This document shows, piece after piece, positions 8,867-17,894 of a stretch of 64,000 nt of DNA (its first letter is position 1; the number at the start of each line of letters is the position of its first letter). This DNA is from Stakelama portus (GTDB lineage: Bacteria > Pseudomonadota > Alphaproteobacteria > Sphingomonadales > Sphingomonadaceae), in NCBI RefSeq assembly GCF_003171655.1, contig NZ_QFZL01000008.1, positions 62,001-126,000 of the forward strand, read 5' to 3'. The notes under the pieces are model-generated. The model had not been told where the DNA came from and did not search any database. It was given only the letters and a program-made list of their open reading frames with translations. The position numbers were made by a program, and so were the translations under genes.

Positions 8867-9625
8867 ATGCTTGCCCTCCTGTCGCCCGCTAAGACGCTCG
8901 ATTATGAAACCGGGTTCCCTCAGGTCACCCCGTCGCAGCCGCATTTCGCCGAAGAAGCGCTGACGCTGGCGCGCGGCGCAGCGCGGCTGTCGCGCCGGAA
9001 GCTGAGTGAGCTGATGCATATTTCGGACAAGCTGGCCGATCTGAACGCCCGCAGATACGCCGATTTTGCCGATCAGGACGAACGGCCCGCGCTCTATGCC
9101 TTTGCCGGAGACGTCTATACCGGTTTCGAAGCGCGCACGCTGGACGAACCCGCCATCGCCTTTGCGCAGGATCATGTCCGCATCCTTTCCGGGCTGTACG
9201 GGCTGCTGCGCCCGCTCGACGCGATGCGCCCCTATCGTCTCGAAATGGGTACGCGCTGGGCGCCGGGCCGGGCGAAGACACTCTATGACTGGTGGCAGGA
9301 CCGGATCGCCGACCGCATTGCCGAGGAATTGCGCGAGGAAGGATCGGATATCGTCCTCAATCTCGCCAGCCAGGAATATTGGAAGGCAGCGCAGGGCAGG
9401 CTGCCCGAATCGATTCGCGTCATCGATGTCGATTTCCGCGAGCCCGGCCCCAACGGGCCGCGCTTTGTCAGCTTCCACGCCAAAAAGGCTCGCGGGCTGA
9501 TGGCGCGATGGATGTGCGAGCATATGATCACCGATATCGAAGCGATGAAGGGCTTCGATACCGACGGCTATCGGTTCGATCCCGAGGAAAGCAGCGACAC
9601 CAGCTGGCGGTTCAGTCGCGCATGA
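8867..9625 (+). CDS. yaaA: Peroxide stress protein YaaA
   Basis: A 252-residue member of the YaaA/DUF328 family, which in E. coli limits free intracellular iron during peroxide stress and binds DNA. The diagnostic N-terminus MLALLSPAKTLDYE is present, with YTGFEARTLDE, RILSGLYGLLRPLDAMRPYRLEMGT, NLASQEYWKA and the C-terminal FHAKKARGLMARW. Full length. The stop codon overlaps the start of the following SDR gene (ATGA), so the two are translationally coupled. Confidence 0.95.
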   Translation: MLALLSPAKTLDYETGFPQVTPSQPHFAEEALTLARGAARLSRRKLSELMHISDKLADLNARRYADFADQDERPALYAFAGDVYTGFEARTLDEPAIAFAQDHVRILSGLYGLLRPLDAMRPYRLEMGTRWAPGRAKTLYDWWQDRIADRIAEELREEGSDIVLNLASQEYWKAAQGRLPESIRVIDVDFREPGPNGPRFVSFHAKKARGLMARWMCEHMITDIEAMKGFDTDGYRFDPEESSDTSWRFSRA

Positions 9626-10323
9626 GCCAGGGCGCGGCAGTCGTCATCGGCGCATCGGGCGGCATCGGCGCGGCACTGGCCGATGCGATCGAGCAGGAAG
9701 ACACTTTCGCCGCCGTGCACCGTTTCGCGCGCAGCCTTTCGGGCGAGCGCCATATCGACCTGACCGACGAAGCCAGCATCGCCGCCGCGGCGGAACGGGT
9801 GGGACGTGGCCCCGCGCCGACGCTGATACTGGTCGCCACCGGGCTGCTCCATGATGCGGACCAAGGCCCCGAAAAGGCGATGCAGGATCTGGACGCCGAA
9901 TGGATGCTGCGCAATTTCGCCGTGAACAGCGTCGGCCCGGCTTTGGTCGCCAAGCATTTCGTGCCGTTGATGCCGCGAACCGGGACGCCGGTGCTGGCGG
10001 CGCTGTCTGCGCGCGTGGGCAGCATCACCGACAATCGGCTGGGCGGATGGTACAGCTATCGCGCGTCGAAAGCCGCGCTCAACATGCTCCTGCGCAATAT
10101 CGCGATCGAGGCGAAGCGCCACAGCGACCGCGCGATCGTCGTCGGCCTGCATCCCGGCACGGTCGATACTGCGCTGTCGAAGCCGTTTCAGGCCAATGTT
10201 CCGGCGGGGCAGCTGTTCGACACCGAACGCGCGGCGCTGCAACTGCTCGATGTCATCGAAGCGCTGAAGCCAAAGGACAGCGGGCGCATCTTTGCCTGGG
10301 ACGGCGCCGAAATCGATCCGTGA
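9622..10323 (+). CDS. Short-chain dehydrogenase/reductase family protein
   Basis: A 233-residue NAD(P)-dependent oxidoreductase. The Rossmann glycine motif is GASGGIG (residues 10-16), and the catalytic YxxxK is Y146-K150 (SYRASKAALNM) with Ser near 129-134. GLHPGTVDTALSKPF is typical of the CsgA/YciK-like SDR branch. ATG at 9622 overlaps the yaaA stop (ATGA), which fixes the start. Substrate unknown. Confidence 0.9.
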   Translation: MSQGAAVVIGASGGIGAALADAIEQEDTFAAVHRFARSLSGERHIDLTDEASIAAAAERVGRGPAPTLILVATGLLHDADQGPEKAMQDLDAEWMLRNFAVNSVGPALVAKHFVPLMPRTGTPVLAALSARVGSITDNRLGGWYSYRASKAALNMLLRNIAIEAKRHSDRAIVVGLHPGTVDTALSKPFQANVPAGQLFDTERAALQLLDVIEALKPKDSGRIFAWDGAEIDP

Positions 10324-10439
10324 CCCCCGGCGCGATCACGGAACCCGTATATCAGGCAGGTATCGCGGACATCGCCCGCGCCAGTTCCGATCGCTGCACG
10401 CCGACCAATCGGCCGATCGCGCGGGTGACTGTGTTTCCT

Positions 10440-10465
10440 CGCGCGCACGCGTGCGCGTACGCGCG
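10440..10465. other. Alternating pyrimidine-purine tract (possible Z-DNA) before gyrA
   Basis: Twenty-six consecutive bases strictly alternate pyrimidine and purine, nearly all CG/GC steps, containing the 16-bp palindrome CGCGCACGCGTGCGCG. The tract ends 72 bp before the gyrA start codon. Alternating GC tracts are classical Z-DNA formers under negative supercoiling; any regulatory role is inference. Confidence 0.65.
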
Positions 10466-10537
10466 GGGCTTGGCATCCCCTGCCCCAGTCGCTAGTGCGT
10501 TTCACACGAACGAAACACTTCCAGAAAGTCCTGTCTT

Positions 10538-13336
10538 TTGACCGACGAGACCGTCCTCGCGGACCCCTCCGACATTACTCCGATCTCCATCGTTGATGAG
10601 ATGAAGACCAGCTATCTCGATTACGCGATGAGCGTGATCGTGAGCCGCGCGCTTCCCGATGTGCGCGACGGGCTGAAGCCGGTGCATCGCCGTATCCTCT
10701 ATGCGGCGCAGGAAGGTGGCTATGTCGCCGGGCGGCCCTATCGCAAATCGGCGAAGATCGTCGGCGACGTGATGGGTAATTACCATCCGCACGGCGACAG
10801 CGCGATTTACGACGCGTTGGCGCGCATGGTGCAGGACTGGTCGATGCGCGTCCCGCTGATCGACGGCCAGGGCAATTTCGGTTCGATGGACCCCGATCCG
10901 CCCGCCGCGATGCGCTATACCGAATCGCGGCTGGCCAGGGTGGCGAATTCGCTGCTCGACGATCTCGACAAGGACACGGTCGATTTTCAGGCGAACTATG
11001 ACGGTTCGCGCGAGGAGCCGTCGGTGCTGCCGGCGCGATTCCCCAATCTGCTGGTCAATGGCGCGGGCGGCATCGCCGTCGGCATGGCGACGAATATTCC
11101 GCCGCACAATCTGGGCGAAGTGATCGACGCGTGCCTTGCCTATATGGAAAATGGCGCGATCACTGCCGAAGAATTGATGGAAATCGTTCCCGGCCCGGAT
11201 TTCCCCACCGGCGCGATGATCCTGGGGCGTTCGGGCTGCCGCTCGGCCTATGCCTCGGGCCGCGGCTCGATCATGGTGCGCAGCCGCTATGACATCGAAC
11301 AGCGCGGCGACCGTCGGTCGATCGTGCTGACCGAAATCCCCTACCAGCAGGGCAAGAACGCGCTGGTCGAGAAGATCGCCGAAGCGTCGAAGGAAAAGCG
11401 GATCGAGGGCATCAGCGATATTCGCGATGAATCGAACCGTGAAGGCGTGCGCATCGTCATCGACCTGCGCCGCGACGCGACACCCGAAGTGGTGCTCAAC
11501 CAGCTGTGGCGCCACACGCCCGCGCAGTCGAGTTTCGCCGCCAATATGCTGGCGGTGCGCGGCGGCCGTCCCGAGCTGTTGAACCTGCGCGAAATCATCG
11601 AAGCTTTTGTGAAGTTTCGCGAGCAAGTCATTACAAGGCGGTCGAAATATGAGCTGATGAAGGCGCGCGAACGCGCCCATTTGTTGCTCGGCCTGGTGAT
11701 CGCCGTCACCAATCTGGACGAAGTCGTCCGCATCATTCGCGGCTCCTCCAGCCCCGCCGCCGCGCGTGAGGCATTGCTGGCACGCGAATGGCCGATCGCC
11801 GAAATCGCAGGCTATATCCGGCTGGTCGAAGCGGTCGAGACCGAGATCGAAGGCGACACCTATCGCCTGAGCGACCTGCAGGTCCGCGCGATCCTGGATC
11901 TGCGCCTCCACCGCCTGACCGCGCTGGGCCGCGACGAGATCGGCGACGAGCTGGCGAAGCTCGCCGAAAGCATCGCCGAGCTGCTGGCGATCCTGGCCGA
12001 CCGCGTGAAGCTGTATCAAGTGATGCGCGAGGAACTGGTCGCGGTGCGCGATCAGTTCGCGACGCCGCGCCGCACCGAAATCGCCGCCGCCGCCGACGGA
12101 ATCGACGATGAGGATTTGATCGAGCGCGAAGACATGGTCGTCACCGTGACCATGCAGGGCTATATCAAGCGCACCCCGCTCGACACGTTCCGCGCGCAGA
12201 AGCGCGGCGGCAAGGGCCGCGCGGGCATGACGACGAAGGACGAGGACGCGATCTCGAACCTGTTCGTCACGTCCACTCACACGCCGGTGCTGTTCTTCTC
12301 CACTGCGGGCAAGGTCTATCGCCTGAAAGTGTGGCGGCTGCCCGAAGGCGGACCCGCCACGCGCGGGCGGCCGATGGTCAACCTGCTGCCGCTGGCGGCG
12401 GGCGAGACCATCTCCACCGTGCTGCCGCTGCCCGAGGACGAAGCCGAATGGGGCAAGCTGCACGTGATGTTCGCGACGCAGCGCGGCACCGTGCGCCGCA
12501 ATTCGATGGATGCGTTCACCAACGTGCCGTCGAACGGCAAGATCGCGATGAAGTTCGACGAGGATAGCGACGACCGCCTGATCGGCGTCGCGCTGCTCGA
12601 CGAATCGGACGATGTGCTGCTCGCCACGCGCAACGGCAAGGCGATCCGCTTTTCCGCCACCGACGTGCGCGAATTCCAGAGCCGCAGCTCGACCGGCGTT
12701 CGCGGCATTTCGCTGGGCGAAGGCGACGAAGTCATCTCGCTGTCGGTGCTTGCCGGCTTCACCGCCAGCACCGAAGAGCGCGACGCGTATCTGAAGGCTG
12801 CGCCGTGGAAGGAAGGCGACCGCGAAGTGACGCTCGACGCCGAACGGATGCGCGAGTTCGAGGAAGCCGAGGAGTTCCTGCTGACCGTCACTGCGAACGG
12901 CTATGGCAAGCGCACCAGCGCCTATGAATATCGCCGCACCAATCGCGGCGGTCAGGGCATTACCAATATCGTGATGTCCGACCGCAACGGGCCGGTCGTG
13001 GCCAGCTTCCCCGCACATAATGGCGAGCAGCTGATGCTGGTCACCGATCAGGCGAAGCTGATCCGCACCACCGTGGGCGATATCCGCATCGCCGGACGCA
13101 ATACCCAGGGCGTCACCATCTTCCGCGTCGGGAACGGCGAACATGTCGTTTCGGCCGCCAAGATCGACGAAGAGGAAGAGCCCGAAAACGCCGCCGAAGA
13201 AGCAGTGGCCGAGGAACGCACCGAAAATGCCGGGGACGAACCGCGCGATCGCCTGACGGTCGATGACGGCACCGGCCCCGAAACGCTGGGCGAGCAGGTC
13301 GACGAAAGCGGCGAGGACGAAGACGACGCCGAGTGA
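10538..13336 (+). CDS. gyrA: DNA gyrase subunit A
   Basis: ATP-dependent negative supercoiling enzyme, breakage-reunion subunit, acting with GyrB. 932 aa. The start is TTG at 10538: the next ATG (residue 22) would remove the conserved [20 protein letters not shown]-terminus. Catalytic Tyr127 lies in [10 protein letters not shown]. The quinolone region reads [12 protein letters not shown] with Ser88 and Asp92, the susceptible-type residues. The GyrA box QKRGGKG marks the C-terminal DNA-wrapping pinwheel, and the protein ends in a long acidic tail. Upstream lies an alternating CG tract; downstream a hairpin. Confidence 0.97.
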   Translation: MTDETVLADPSDITPISIVDEMKTSYLDYAMSVIVSRALPDVRDGLKPVHRRILYAAQEGGYVAGRPYRKSAKIVGDVMGNYHPHGDSAIYDALARMVQDWSMRVPLIDGQGNFGSMDPDPPAAMRYTESRLARVANSLLDDLDKDTVDFQANYDGSREEPSVLPARFPNLLVNGAGGIAVGMATNIPPHNLGEVIDACLAYMENGAITAEELMEIVPGPDFPTGAMILGRSGCRSAYASGRGSIMVRSRYDIEQRGDRRSIVLTEIPYQQGKNALVEKIAEASKEKRIEGISDIRDESNREGVRIVIDLRRDATPEVVLNQLWRHTPAQSSFAANMLAVRGGRPELLNLREIIEAFVKFREQVITRRSKYELMKARERAHLLLGLVIAVTNLDEVVRIIRGSSSPAAAREALLAREWPIAEIAGYIRLVEAVETEIEGDTYRLSDLQVRAILDLRLHRLTALGRDEIGDELAKLAESIAELLAILADRVKLYQVMREELVAVRDQFATPRRTEIAAAADGIDDEDLIEREDMVVTVTMQGYIKRTPLDTFRAQKRGGKGRAGMTTKDEDAISNLFVTSTHTPVLFFSTAGKVYRLKVWRLPEGGPATRGRPMVNLLPLAAGETISTVLPLPEDEAEWGKLHVMFATQRGTVRRNSMDAFTNVPSNGKIAMKFDEDSDDRLIGVALLDESDDVLLATRNGKAIRFSATDVREFQSRSSTGVRGISLGEGDEVISLSVLAGFTASTEERDAYLKAAPWKEGDREVTLDAERMREFEEAEEFLLTVTANGYGKRTSAYEYRRTNRGGQGITNIVMSDRNGPVVASFPAHNGEQLMLVTDQAKLIRTTVGDIRIAGRNTQGVTIFRVGNGEHVVSAAKIDEEEEPENAAEEAVAEERTENAGDEPRDRLTVDDGTGPETLGEQVDESGEDEDDAE

Positions 13337-13343
13337 CGGCATT

Positions 13344-13375
13344 GAGGGCAGCGGTCAGGGAACCCCGCTGCCCTC
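13344..13375 (+). terminator. Stem-loop downstream of gyrA
   Basis: GAGGGCAGCGG pairs perfectly with CCGCTGCCCTC across a 10-base loop, starting 7 bp after the gyrA stop. No T-run follows, so it is a terminator-like or 3'-stabilising hairpin between two converging genes. Confidence 0.55.
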
Positions 13376-13398
13376 CTCACCCTCGGCCGGCAGGGGAT

Positions 13399-13938
13399 TC
13401 AGGAAGCGCCGTTCAGCCGGTCGCGGCATCGGGTGAGCCAGTTATAGGCAAAGCCCGCATTGCCCTGAAGATCGACTCGCCCATAATCGACGCCGTCGAA
13501 GCGGATGCGCACATATTGCGCGCGTTGCATGAGCGCCAGCGCCGCGTCGGAGGACGCGCCCGCGCCCCAGCCCGCCCAGGCGCGATCCCAGAATCCGCTG
13601 TCATACCCGCCCGAGCGTGAAGTCGTAGAACCCGCGCCTTCGAAATCGAGCGTCATCGGGAAATTCTCGTCCGGGTCGGCCGCCTGTGCCTTGTCCCAGC
13701 CATTCACCAGCATCGTCACGCCCAGATTGGAATCGCGCGCGCGCAGGCTGAGCTCGAGCTTGAATGGCGTGTCGGTGCCGGGCAGCACCCCGCCCGCCAC
13801 GGTGAAATAGCAGACTCCGTTGCGGTCGTTGCTTTCGAAACTGATCGAACGGGTTTGCTGGGCCGAAGCGGTGCCGCTGAAAAACAGGGCGGCAAGCGCC
13901 GCGCCGATCGCATATCCGGTGCCCGAAACGGCTTTCAT
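13399..13938 (-). CDS. Secreted hypothetical protein
   Basis: A 179-residue protein beginning MKAVSGTGYAIGAALAALFF with signal cleavage near ASAQQ. I do not recognise a family. The mature part has a YFTVAGGVLPGTDTPF stretch and Cys residues near both ends that could form a disulfide. It follows the Sel1-repeat gene by 14 bp on the same strand, so they probably form an operon and may act together in the periplasm. Confidence 0.7.
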   Translation of the reverse strand: MKAVSGTGYAIGAALAALFFSGTASAQQTRSISFESNDRNGVCYFTVAGGVLPGTDTPFKLELSLRARDSNLGVTMLVNGWDKAQAADPDENFPMTLDFEGAGSTTSRSGGYDSGFWDRAWAGWGAGASSDAALALMQRAQYVRIRFDGVDYGRVDLQGNAGFAYNWLTRCRDRLNGAS

Positions 13939-13952
13939 CCCCCTGACCTTCC

Positions 13953-15713
13953 TCAACAATATGGATTGGAGCTGGAACAGACACTGGTGCCGCCCGAATA
14001 GTATCGAATGGCATTGTCCCAATTGTGCTGATCGATGATCTGGCCGACGGTTCGGCCGGTATAAGCAGGCGTCGTACCGACCGAGGAAAAGCTGGGGCTC
14101 CAACTGGTCCAGGCACTGGTCCAGGCGGCGCGGCGGCGTTGCCGCTCCCATTCGATTTCGGCCTGTTGGCGGCGACGTTCGTTTTCGACGCGGATCGGTT
14201 CGGCGCGCATCGAGCGATAGATGGCGGCGGCCATTTCGCTGCCGCGTTCGGCGGCGATACGCATATAGGATTCGCCCTTGCTGCGATTTTCGGCGACTCC
14301 GTCGCCATACCAATAGGCCATGCCCATCCAGATCGCCGCATCGACATGCCCCACCCGCGCGGCATTTTCGATCAGGATCACGCCATTTTGGGGATCGGGC
14401 GCGTCGACCAACCCAGGCAGACCGTAATAGAGCCAGCCGCCGAGCAGCCATTCGGCATCCTCGTTCCATTCGCGCATCAGCCGCACCACGGCGTCGAATC
14501 CAGCCTTTGCCTGTGCCCCGCCGCGCTCGACAGCGGCCTTTGCGTCCGCGATCTGGTTTGCTGCGGGCTGCGCCGGATCGATGGCCGGGATACGATTGCG
14601 CAGGCCCGGTTCGGCATTGGCGAGCCGCGCTGCATCGCTACAGGCGGCGCGCGCGCCGAGACGACATGCCTTGTCGGCCAGCGCCACCGCGACGGCAGTG
14701 TCGCGATCGACTTCGATGCCGCGTGCATAAATATCGGCAAGGCTGCGGCACCCGGCGGCGAAATCGAAATCGCAGGCGCGGCGCCAGTAATAGACCGCTT
14801 CCCCCTGAGTCGAGCGGGCGCCGGCGGGGTGCGCCATGCCGAGCTGGCCAAGCCGGAAACATGCTTCGGGCGAACCGCCCCGGCACGAAGTGACGAGAAA
14901 CTGTTCGCCGCGCCGCACCGTATCCGCCGCCGAGGCGCGCGAAAGCGTGTCGCCATGGATCGCACAGAGGCGCAGCCGATCGCCCCGCCCCCGGGTACAG
15001 CCGGTCGCGGCGGCGCTGGCGGCTTCGCGCGGATCGGCGGCGACGCCGGTTCCGCTGGTATAGGCATCGACCAGCCCGAGGCACCCCCAGGCGAGATTGC
15101 CGGTGCAGGCATTGCGAAACATCGATACCGCCTGCGCTTTCCCGGCGGCGTCGTTCCCCGAAAACAGGCGGCGCGCCTGAAGCCGGCAGCCCTCGTCCGA
15201 CCCCGAAGCGCAGGCGCGATCGGCGATCGCCGCCGATTGCGTGTCCTGACCCGGGTCGCCCGATGACGCCATGGCCGCGGCCATCCCCGCGCAACTATCC
15301 TGATCGCGCAGCGCGTTGCAGCCGCGTTCGGCCAGTTCCCCGGCAAGCTGGGGATTGGTGAAACCCGCATCGCCGTTGCGCAGCATTGCCGAAGCACGCG
15401 CACAGCCGGGGCCCGAACCCTTCTGGCAGGCGAGGATATAATAGCCGATCGACACGCGCATATCGGCGGTCAGATCCCCCGCCCCGCTGTCATAGGCACG
15501 CGCAAGCCGAAGGCAGCGTTCGGCGCGTCCACGGCGGCAATCGCGGTCCCAGCGGATCGCGACGCCGTACAATGTGAACGGCATCATCTGCTTGCCGTTG
15601 TACACCGCACCATCGGCATGACCGTCATAGGCCGAAGGCGCGTCCTGCGCCTGTGCCGCACTCGCCAGTAACAGCGCCGCGAGCAACAAAGTCCAAGAAC
15701 CGATAACGCGCAT
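13953..15713 (-). CDS. Secreted Sel1-like repeat protein
   Basis: A 586-residue exported protein: signal peptide MRVIGSWTLLLAALLLASAAQA, then Sel1/TPR-like repeats rich in Cys (CLRLARAYDSGAG, CFRLGQLGMAHPAG, CRSLADIYARGIEVD, AIWMGMAYWYGDGVAENRSK). Regular paired cysteines suggest disulfide-stabilised helices in the periplasm. A charged coiled-coil (ENERRRQQAEIEWERQRRR) and a Ser/Trp-rich tail with CSSSNPYC end the protein. Sel1 proteins typically scaffold complexes or bind peptidoglycan enzymes; the role here is unknown. First gene of a two-gene operon. Confidence 0.85.
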   Translation of the reverse strand: MRVIGSWTLLLAALLLASAAQAQDAPSAYDGHADGAVYNGKQMMPFTLYGVAIRWDRDCRRGRAERCLRLARAYDSGAGDLTADMRVSIGYYILACQKGSGPGCARASAMLRNGDAGFTNPQLAGELAERGCNALRDQDSCAGMAAAMASSGDPGQDTQSAAIADRACASGSDEGCRLQARRLFSGNDAAGKAQAVSMFRNACTGNLAWGCLGLVDAYTSGTGVAADPREAASAAATGCTRGRGDRLRLCAIHGDTLSRASAADTVRRGEQFLVTSCRGGSPEACFRLGQLGMAHPAGARSTQGEAVYYWRRACDFDFAAGCRSLADIYARGIEVDRDTAVAVALADKACRLGARAACSDAARLANAEPGLRNRIPAIDPAQPAANQIADAKAAVERGGAQAKAGFDAVVRLMREWNEDAEWLLGGWLYYGLPGLVDAPDPQNGVILIENAARVGHVDAAIWMGMAYWYGDGVAENRSKGESYMRIAAERGSEMAAAIYRSMRAEPIRVENERRRQQAEIEWERQRRRAAWTSAWTSWSPSFSSVGTTPAYTGRTVGQIIDQHNWDNAIRYYSGGTSVCSSSNPYC

Positions 15714-15812
15714 AACAGCCTCTCCCGGCCCTGTTTGCGACGATGCGGAATAAGGCCTAGCGACGATGGGAACGCGCTGTAAACGGCGAACGGAAAGCTA
15801 ACGGAGTTTGTA

Positions 15813-16157
15813 ATGGAAACAGTCGCCTACAAGGTTCTGACCAGCGATCAGATGGGACAATTGGAGCGCGATGGCAGTTTCGCGGGTGCACCGATCGACC
15901 TGGCCGATGGCTATGTCCATCTTTCCACTGCCGCGCAGCTGACCGAGACCGTCGACAAGCATTTTGCCGGCCAGAGCGACCTGTGGGTCGCGGCGGTGGA
16001 CCTTGCCGCCCATGGCGACGCGATCCGATGGGAGGAAAGCCGCGGCGGCGCGCTGTTCCCGCATCTCTATAGCGTCATGGTGCTCGACACGGTGCTGGCC
16101 TATGGCCCGCTGGAGCGCGCCGGCGACGGCTCGGTTCAGTTGCCCGTCGCCGGTTGA
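15813..16157 (+). CDS. DUF952 domain-containing protein
   Basis: A 114-residue protein matching DUF952: AYKVLTSDQMGQLERDGSFAGAPIDLADGYVHLSTAAQL with the family's characteristic DGYVHLS, and GALFPHLYSVMVLDTV. Members share an ADP-ribosyltransferase-like fold, but the function is unknown. The 3' end overlaps the converging esterase gene by 22 bp. Confidence 0.88.
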   Translation: METVAYKVLTSDQMGQLERDGSFAGAPIDLADGYVHLSTAAQLTETVDKHFAGQSDLWVAAVDLAAHGDAIRWEESRGGALFPHLYSVMVLDTVLAYGPLERAGDGSVQLPVAG

Positions 16158-17098
16158 CTAGGTCGTACCTGCGGCGGCATGTCGGCGAGCGAGTCGGCGG
16201 GATAAAGGTGCCGGATTCCGGTGGAAAAGGCGCAGGGAAAGATGCTGGCATGCGTCTCGTCGCCGAACACCTTGTGCTCGACCGTAAGTAACGGATCGCG
16301 GCGCGCTTCGAGCAGATCGGCGAAACGTGCCAGCTGCGACACCATCGGATGGCCGGTCAGCTCTTCCCAGGCGCCGACCCCCATCCACACCCGCGTCGCA
16401 CGCGGCAGCGCCGTCACCGCACCTGCCGTTTCGCGATCGATCAGCCATTGGTCGCGATACCACAGCGATGGGCTGACGATCAGATAGCGGTCGAACAGAT
16501 CGGGCCGCGCCTGGAGCGCCCAGGACGCGAACAGTCCGCCAAAGCTGTGCCCGGTAAGCGTCCGCTGCGCCGGATCCACGCGAAAGCGCGCGGCAATCAG
16601 CGGCATCGCCTCGGTTTCGATCATCTTCAGGAAATCCGGACCGCCGCCCGACCGCGCCTGAAACTGCGCGCCATAGCCACCGTCTTCGGAGAAGATCGGC
16701 GTATAGTCGCGGCTGCGATGGGTCCGATAGGCGACGGGATCGGGATAGCCGCCGGCATAGGCGATACCGATGACGATCTGGTCCGGGATGTGATTGCGGT
16801 CGGCAAGATGTTCGATATGCGATGTCGCCAGCGCGAAGCTGTAATCGGCGTCGAGCAGCCAGATCGTCGGATAGGACTTGTCCGGACTGGCATCATAGGT
16901 CGCCGGAACGCGGACATAGAGCAGATAGTCGACGCCATTCACCGCCGAACGGAATGGAAGGACGCTGGAAAAGGGAATGCGCAAGCCGCCCTCGCCCGTT
17001 GCGGTGTCGGAGCATGCAAATGCCGGCACACCGGCAAGTGCGCCCCCGCCCCCGATCGCTGCGCCTTTCAAAAATCCGCGTCGCGTATTGTCGGTCAT
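16136..17098 (-). CDS. Tat-exported alpha/beta-hydrolase (putative esterase)
   Basis: A 320-residue serine esterase of the IroE/Fes-like 'putative esterase' family. Start at 17098 gives a twin-arginine signal (NTRRGFLKGAAIGGGGALAG), with a Cys (AFAC) that could allow lipidation. The nucleophile is in GHSFGG, with the downstream acid/His in GDETHAS. IVSPSLWYRDQWL is typical of the family. Substrate might be a siderophore ester or acyl ester. Divergent from the GbsR-type regulator, so the 22-bp operator at 17227 could also affect this gene. Confidence 0.82.
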   Translation of the reverse strand: MTDNTRRGFLKGAAIGGGGALAGVPAFACSDTATGEGGLRIPFSSVLPFRSAVNGVDYLLYVRVPATYDASPDKSYPTIWLLDADYSFALATSHIEHLADRNHIPDQIVIGIAYAGGYPDPVAYRTHRSRDYTPIFSEDGGYGAQFQARSGGGPDFLKMIETEAMPLIAARFRVDPAQRTLTGHSFGGLFASWALQARPDLFDRYLIVSPSLWYRDQWLIDRETAGAVTALPRATRVWMGVGAWEELTGHPMVSQLARFADLLEARRDPLLTVEHKVFGDETHASIFPCAFSTGIRHLYPADSLADMPPQVRPSQPATGN

Positions 17099-17210
17099 AT
17101 CGTCCCTCCCGGCCCCCGGGGTTCCATCGGACCTGGTGGCGAGCAACCACAATGTGCCAGACGGCGGCGCCCGCGCGATCAACGCCGTTGCGCAGCCGTT
17201 TCGAAGCCGG

Positions 17211-17240
17211 TTGACTCTTCGCCATATATTTCTGTAATTA
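17211..17240 (+). promoter_or_regulatory. Candidate sigma-70 promoter for the GbsR-type gene
   Basis: TTGACT (17211-17216) and TAATTA (17235-17240) are separated by 18 bp. The -10 hexamer forms the centre of the 22-bp operator palindrome, which would let bound repressor block RNA polymerase. Prediction only. Confidence 0.5.
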
Positions 17241-17248
17241 CAGAAATA
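17227..17248. promoter_or_regulatory. Perfect 22-bp palindromic operator, site 1
   Basis: Core TTTCTGTAATTACAGAAA, extended by TA on both sides to a perfect 22-bp palindrome. It ends next to the AGGAG ribosome site of the GbsR-type gene. A matching site with the same half-sites occurs before the desaturase gene, which makes autoregulation by the GbsR-type protein the simplest reading. Confidence 0.8.
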
Positions 17249-17258
17249 GGAGTTACCC

Positions 17259-17807
17259 ATGAGTCTGACCGATCATCCCGATGCCAAGGCGTTCATCCTC
17301 CATTGGGGGGAAATGGGCACCCAATGGGGCGTCAACCGGTCGGTCGCGCAGATCCATGCGCTGCTCTATCTGTCCGCCGATCCGCTGACGGCCGAGGATA
17401 TCTGCGATTCGCTCGGGCTTGCCCGGTCGAACGTGTCGAACGGGTTGAAGGAGCTTCAGGGCTATTCGATCGTGCGCCGCGTCCATGTCGAGGGTGACCG
17501 CCGCGACCATTTTGTCGCCGAAAGCGACCTGTGGGAAATGCTGATGCGGATCGTTGCCGAGCGCAAGAAGCGCGAGATCGATCCGACGATCCAGTTGCTC
17601 GGCGAACTCGCCGAGCGGCTGGCGAAGGACGAGACTGCGCCCAAGCATCTGCGCGAGCGTGTGACGCGGATGCACGAGTTCATCTCGACGCTTACCAACT
17701 GGTATGAGCAGGTGCGCAGCCTGCCCAAATCGACTCTCGTCACGCTGATGAAGCTGGGCGCCCGCGTCGCGCGCTTCATCCCCGGCGGTACCAAGACCGG
17801 GGACTGA
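17259..17807 (+). CDS. GbsR/MarR-type transcriptional regulator
   Basis: A 182-residue winged-helix regulator of the GbsR branch of the MarR superfamily. The HTH region is LTAEDICDSLGLARSNVSNGLKELQGYSIVRRVHVEGDRRDHF (residues about 43-87), followed by a long dimerisation helix. ATG at 17259 has AGGAG upstream. A perfect palindrome covers its promoter, and a second copy lies before the desaturase gene, so it probably represses itself and the desaturase cluster. The effector is unknown; a membrane-lipid or osmotic signal is plausible. Confidence 0.9.
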   Translation: MSLTDHPDAKAFILHWGEMGTQWGVNRSVAQIHALLYLSADPLTAEDICDSLGLARSNVSNGLKELQGYSIVRRVHVEGDRRDHFVAESDLWEMLMRIVAERKKREIDPTIQLLGELAERLAKDETAPKHLRERVTRMHEFISTLTNWYEQVRSLPKSTLVTLMKLGARVARFIPGGTKTGD

Positions 17808-17854
17808 TTCCGACAAGCCGAAACGACAGGAACATCGCATCATCACGCCAATCA

Positions 17855-17874
17855 ATTTCTGAACTTACAGAAAT
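17855..17874. promoter_or_regulatory. Palindromic operator, site 2, before desaturase
   Basis: ATTTCTGAACTTACAGAAAT keeps both outer arms (ATTTCTG / CAGAAAT) of site 1 and the right half-site TTACAGAAA exactly; only the left inner bases differ. It lies 20 bp before the desaturase start and just upstream of its AAAGGAG. Confidence 0.75.
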
Positions 17875-17894
17875 ATTCGAAAAGGAGAAACGTC

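Noticed and set aside
10502..13342. 946-codon open frame antisense to gyrA
   Set aside because: It mirrors gyrA codon-for-codon in GC-rich DNA; its translation is Arg/Ala/Gly/His-rich with no domain, while gyrA is unmistakable.
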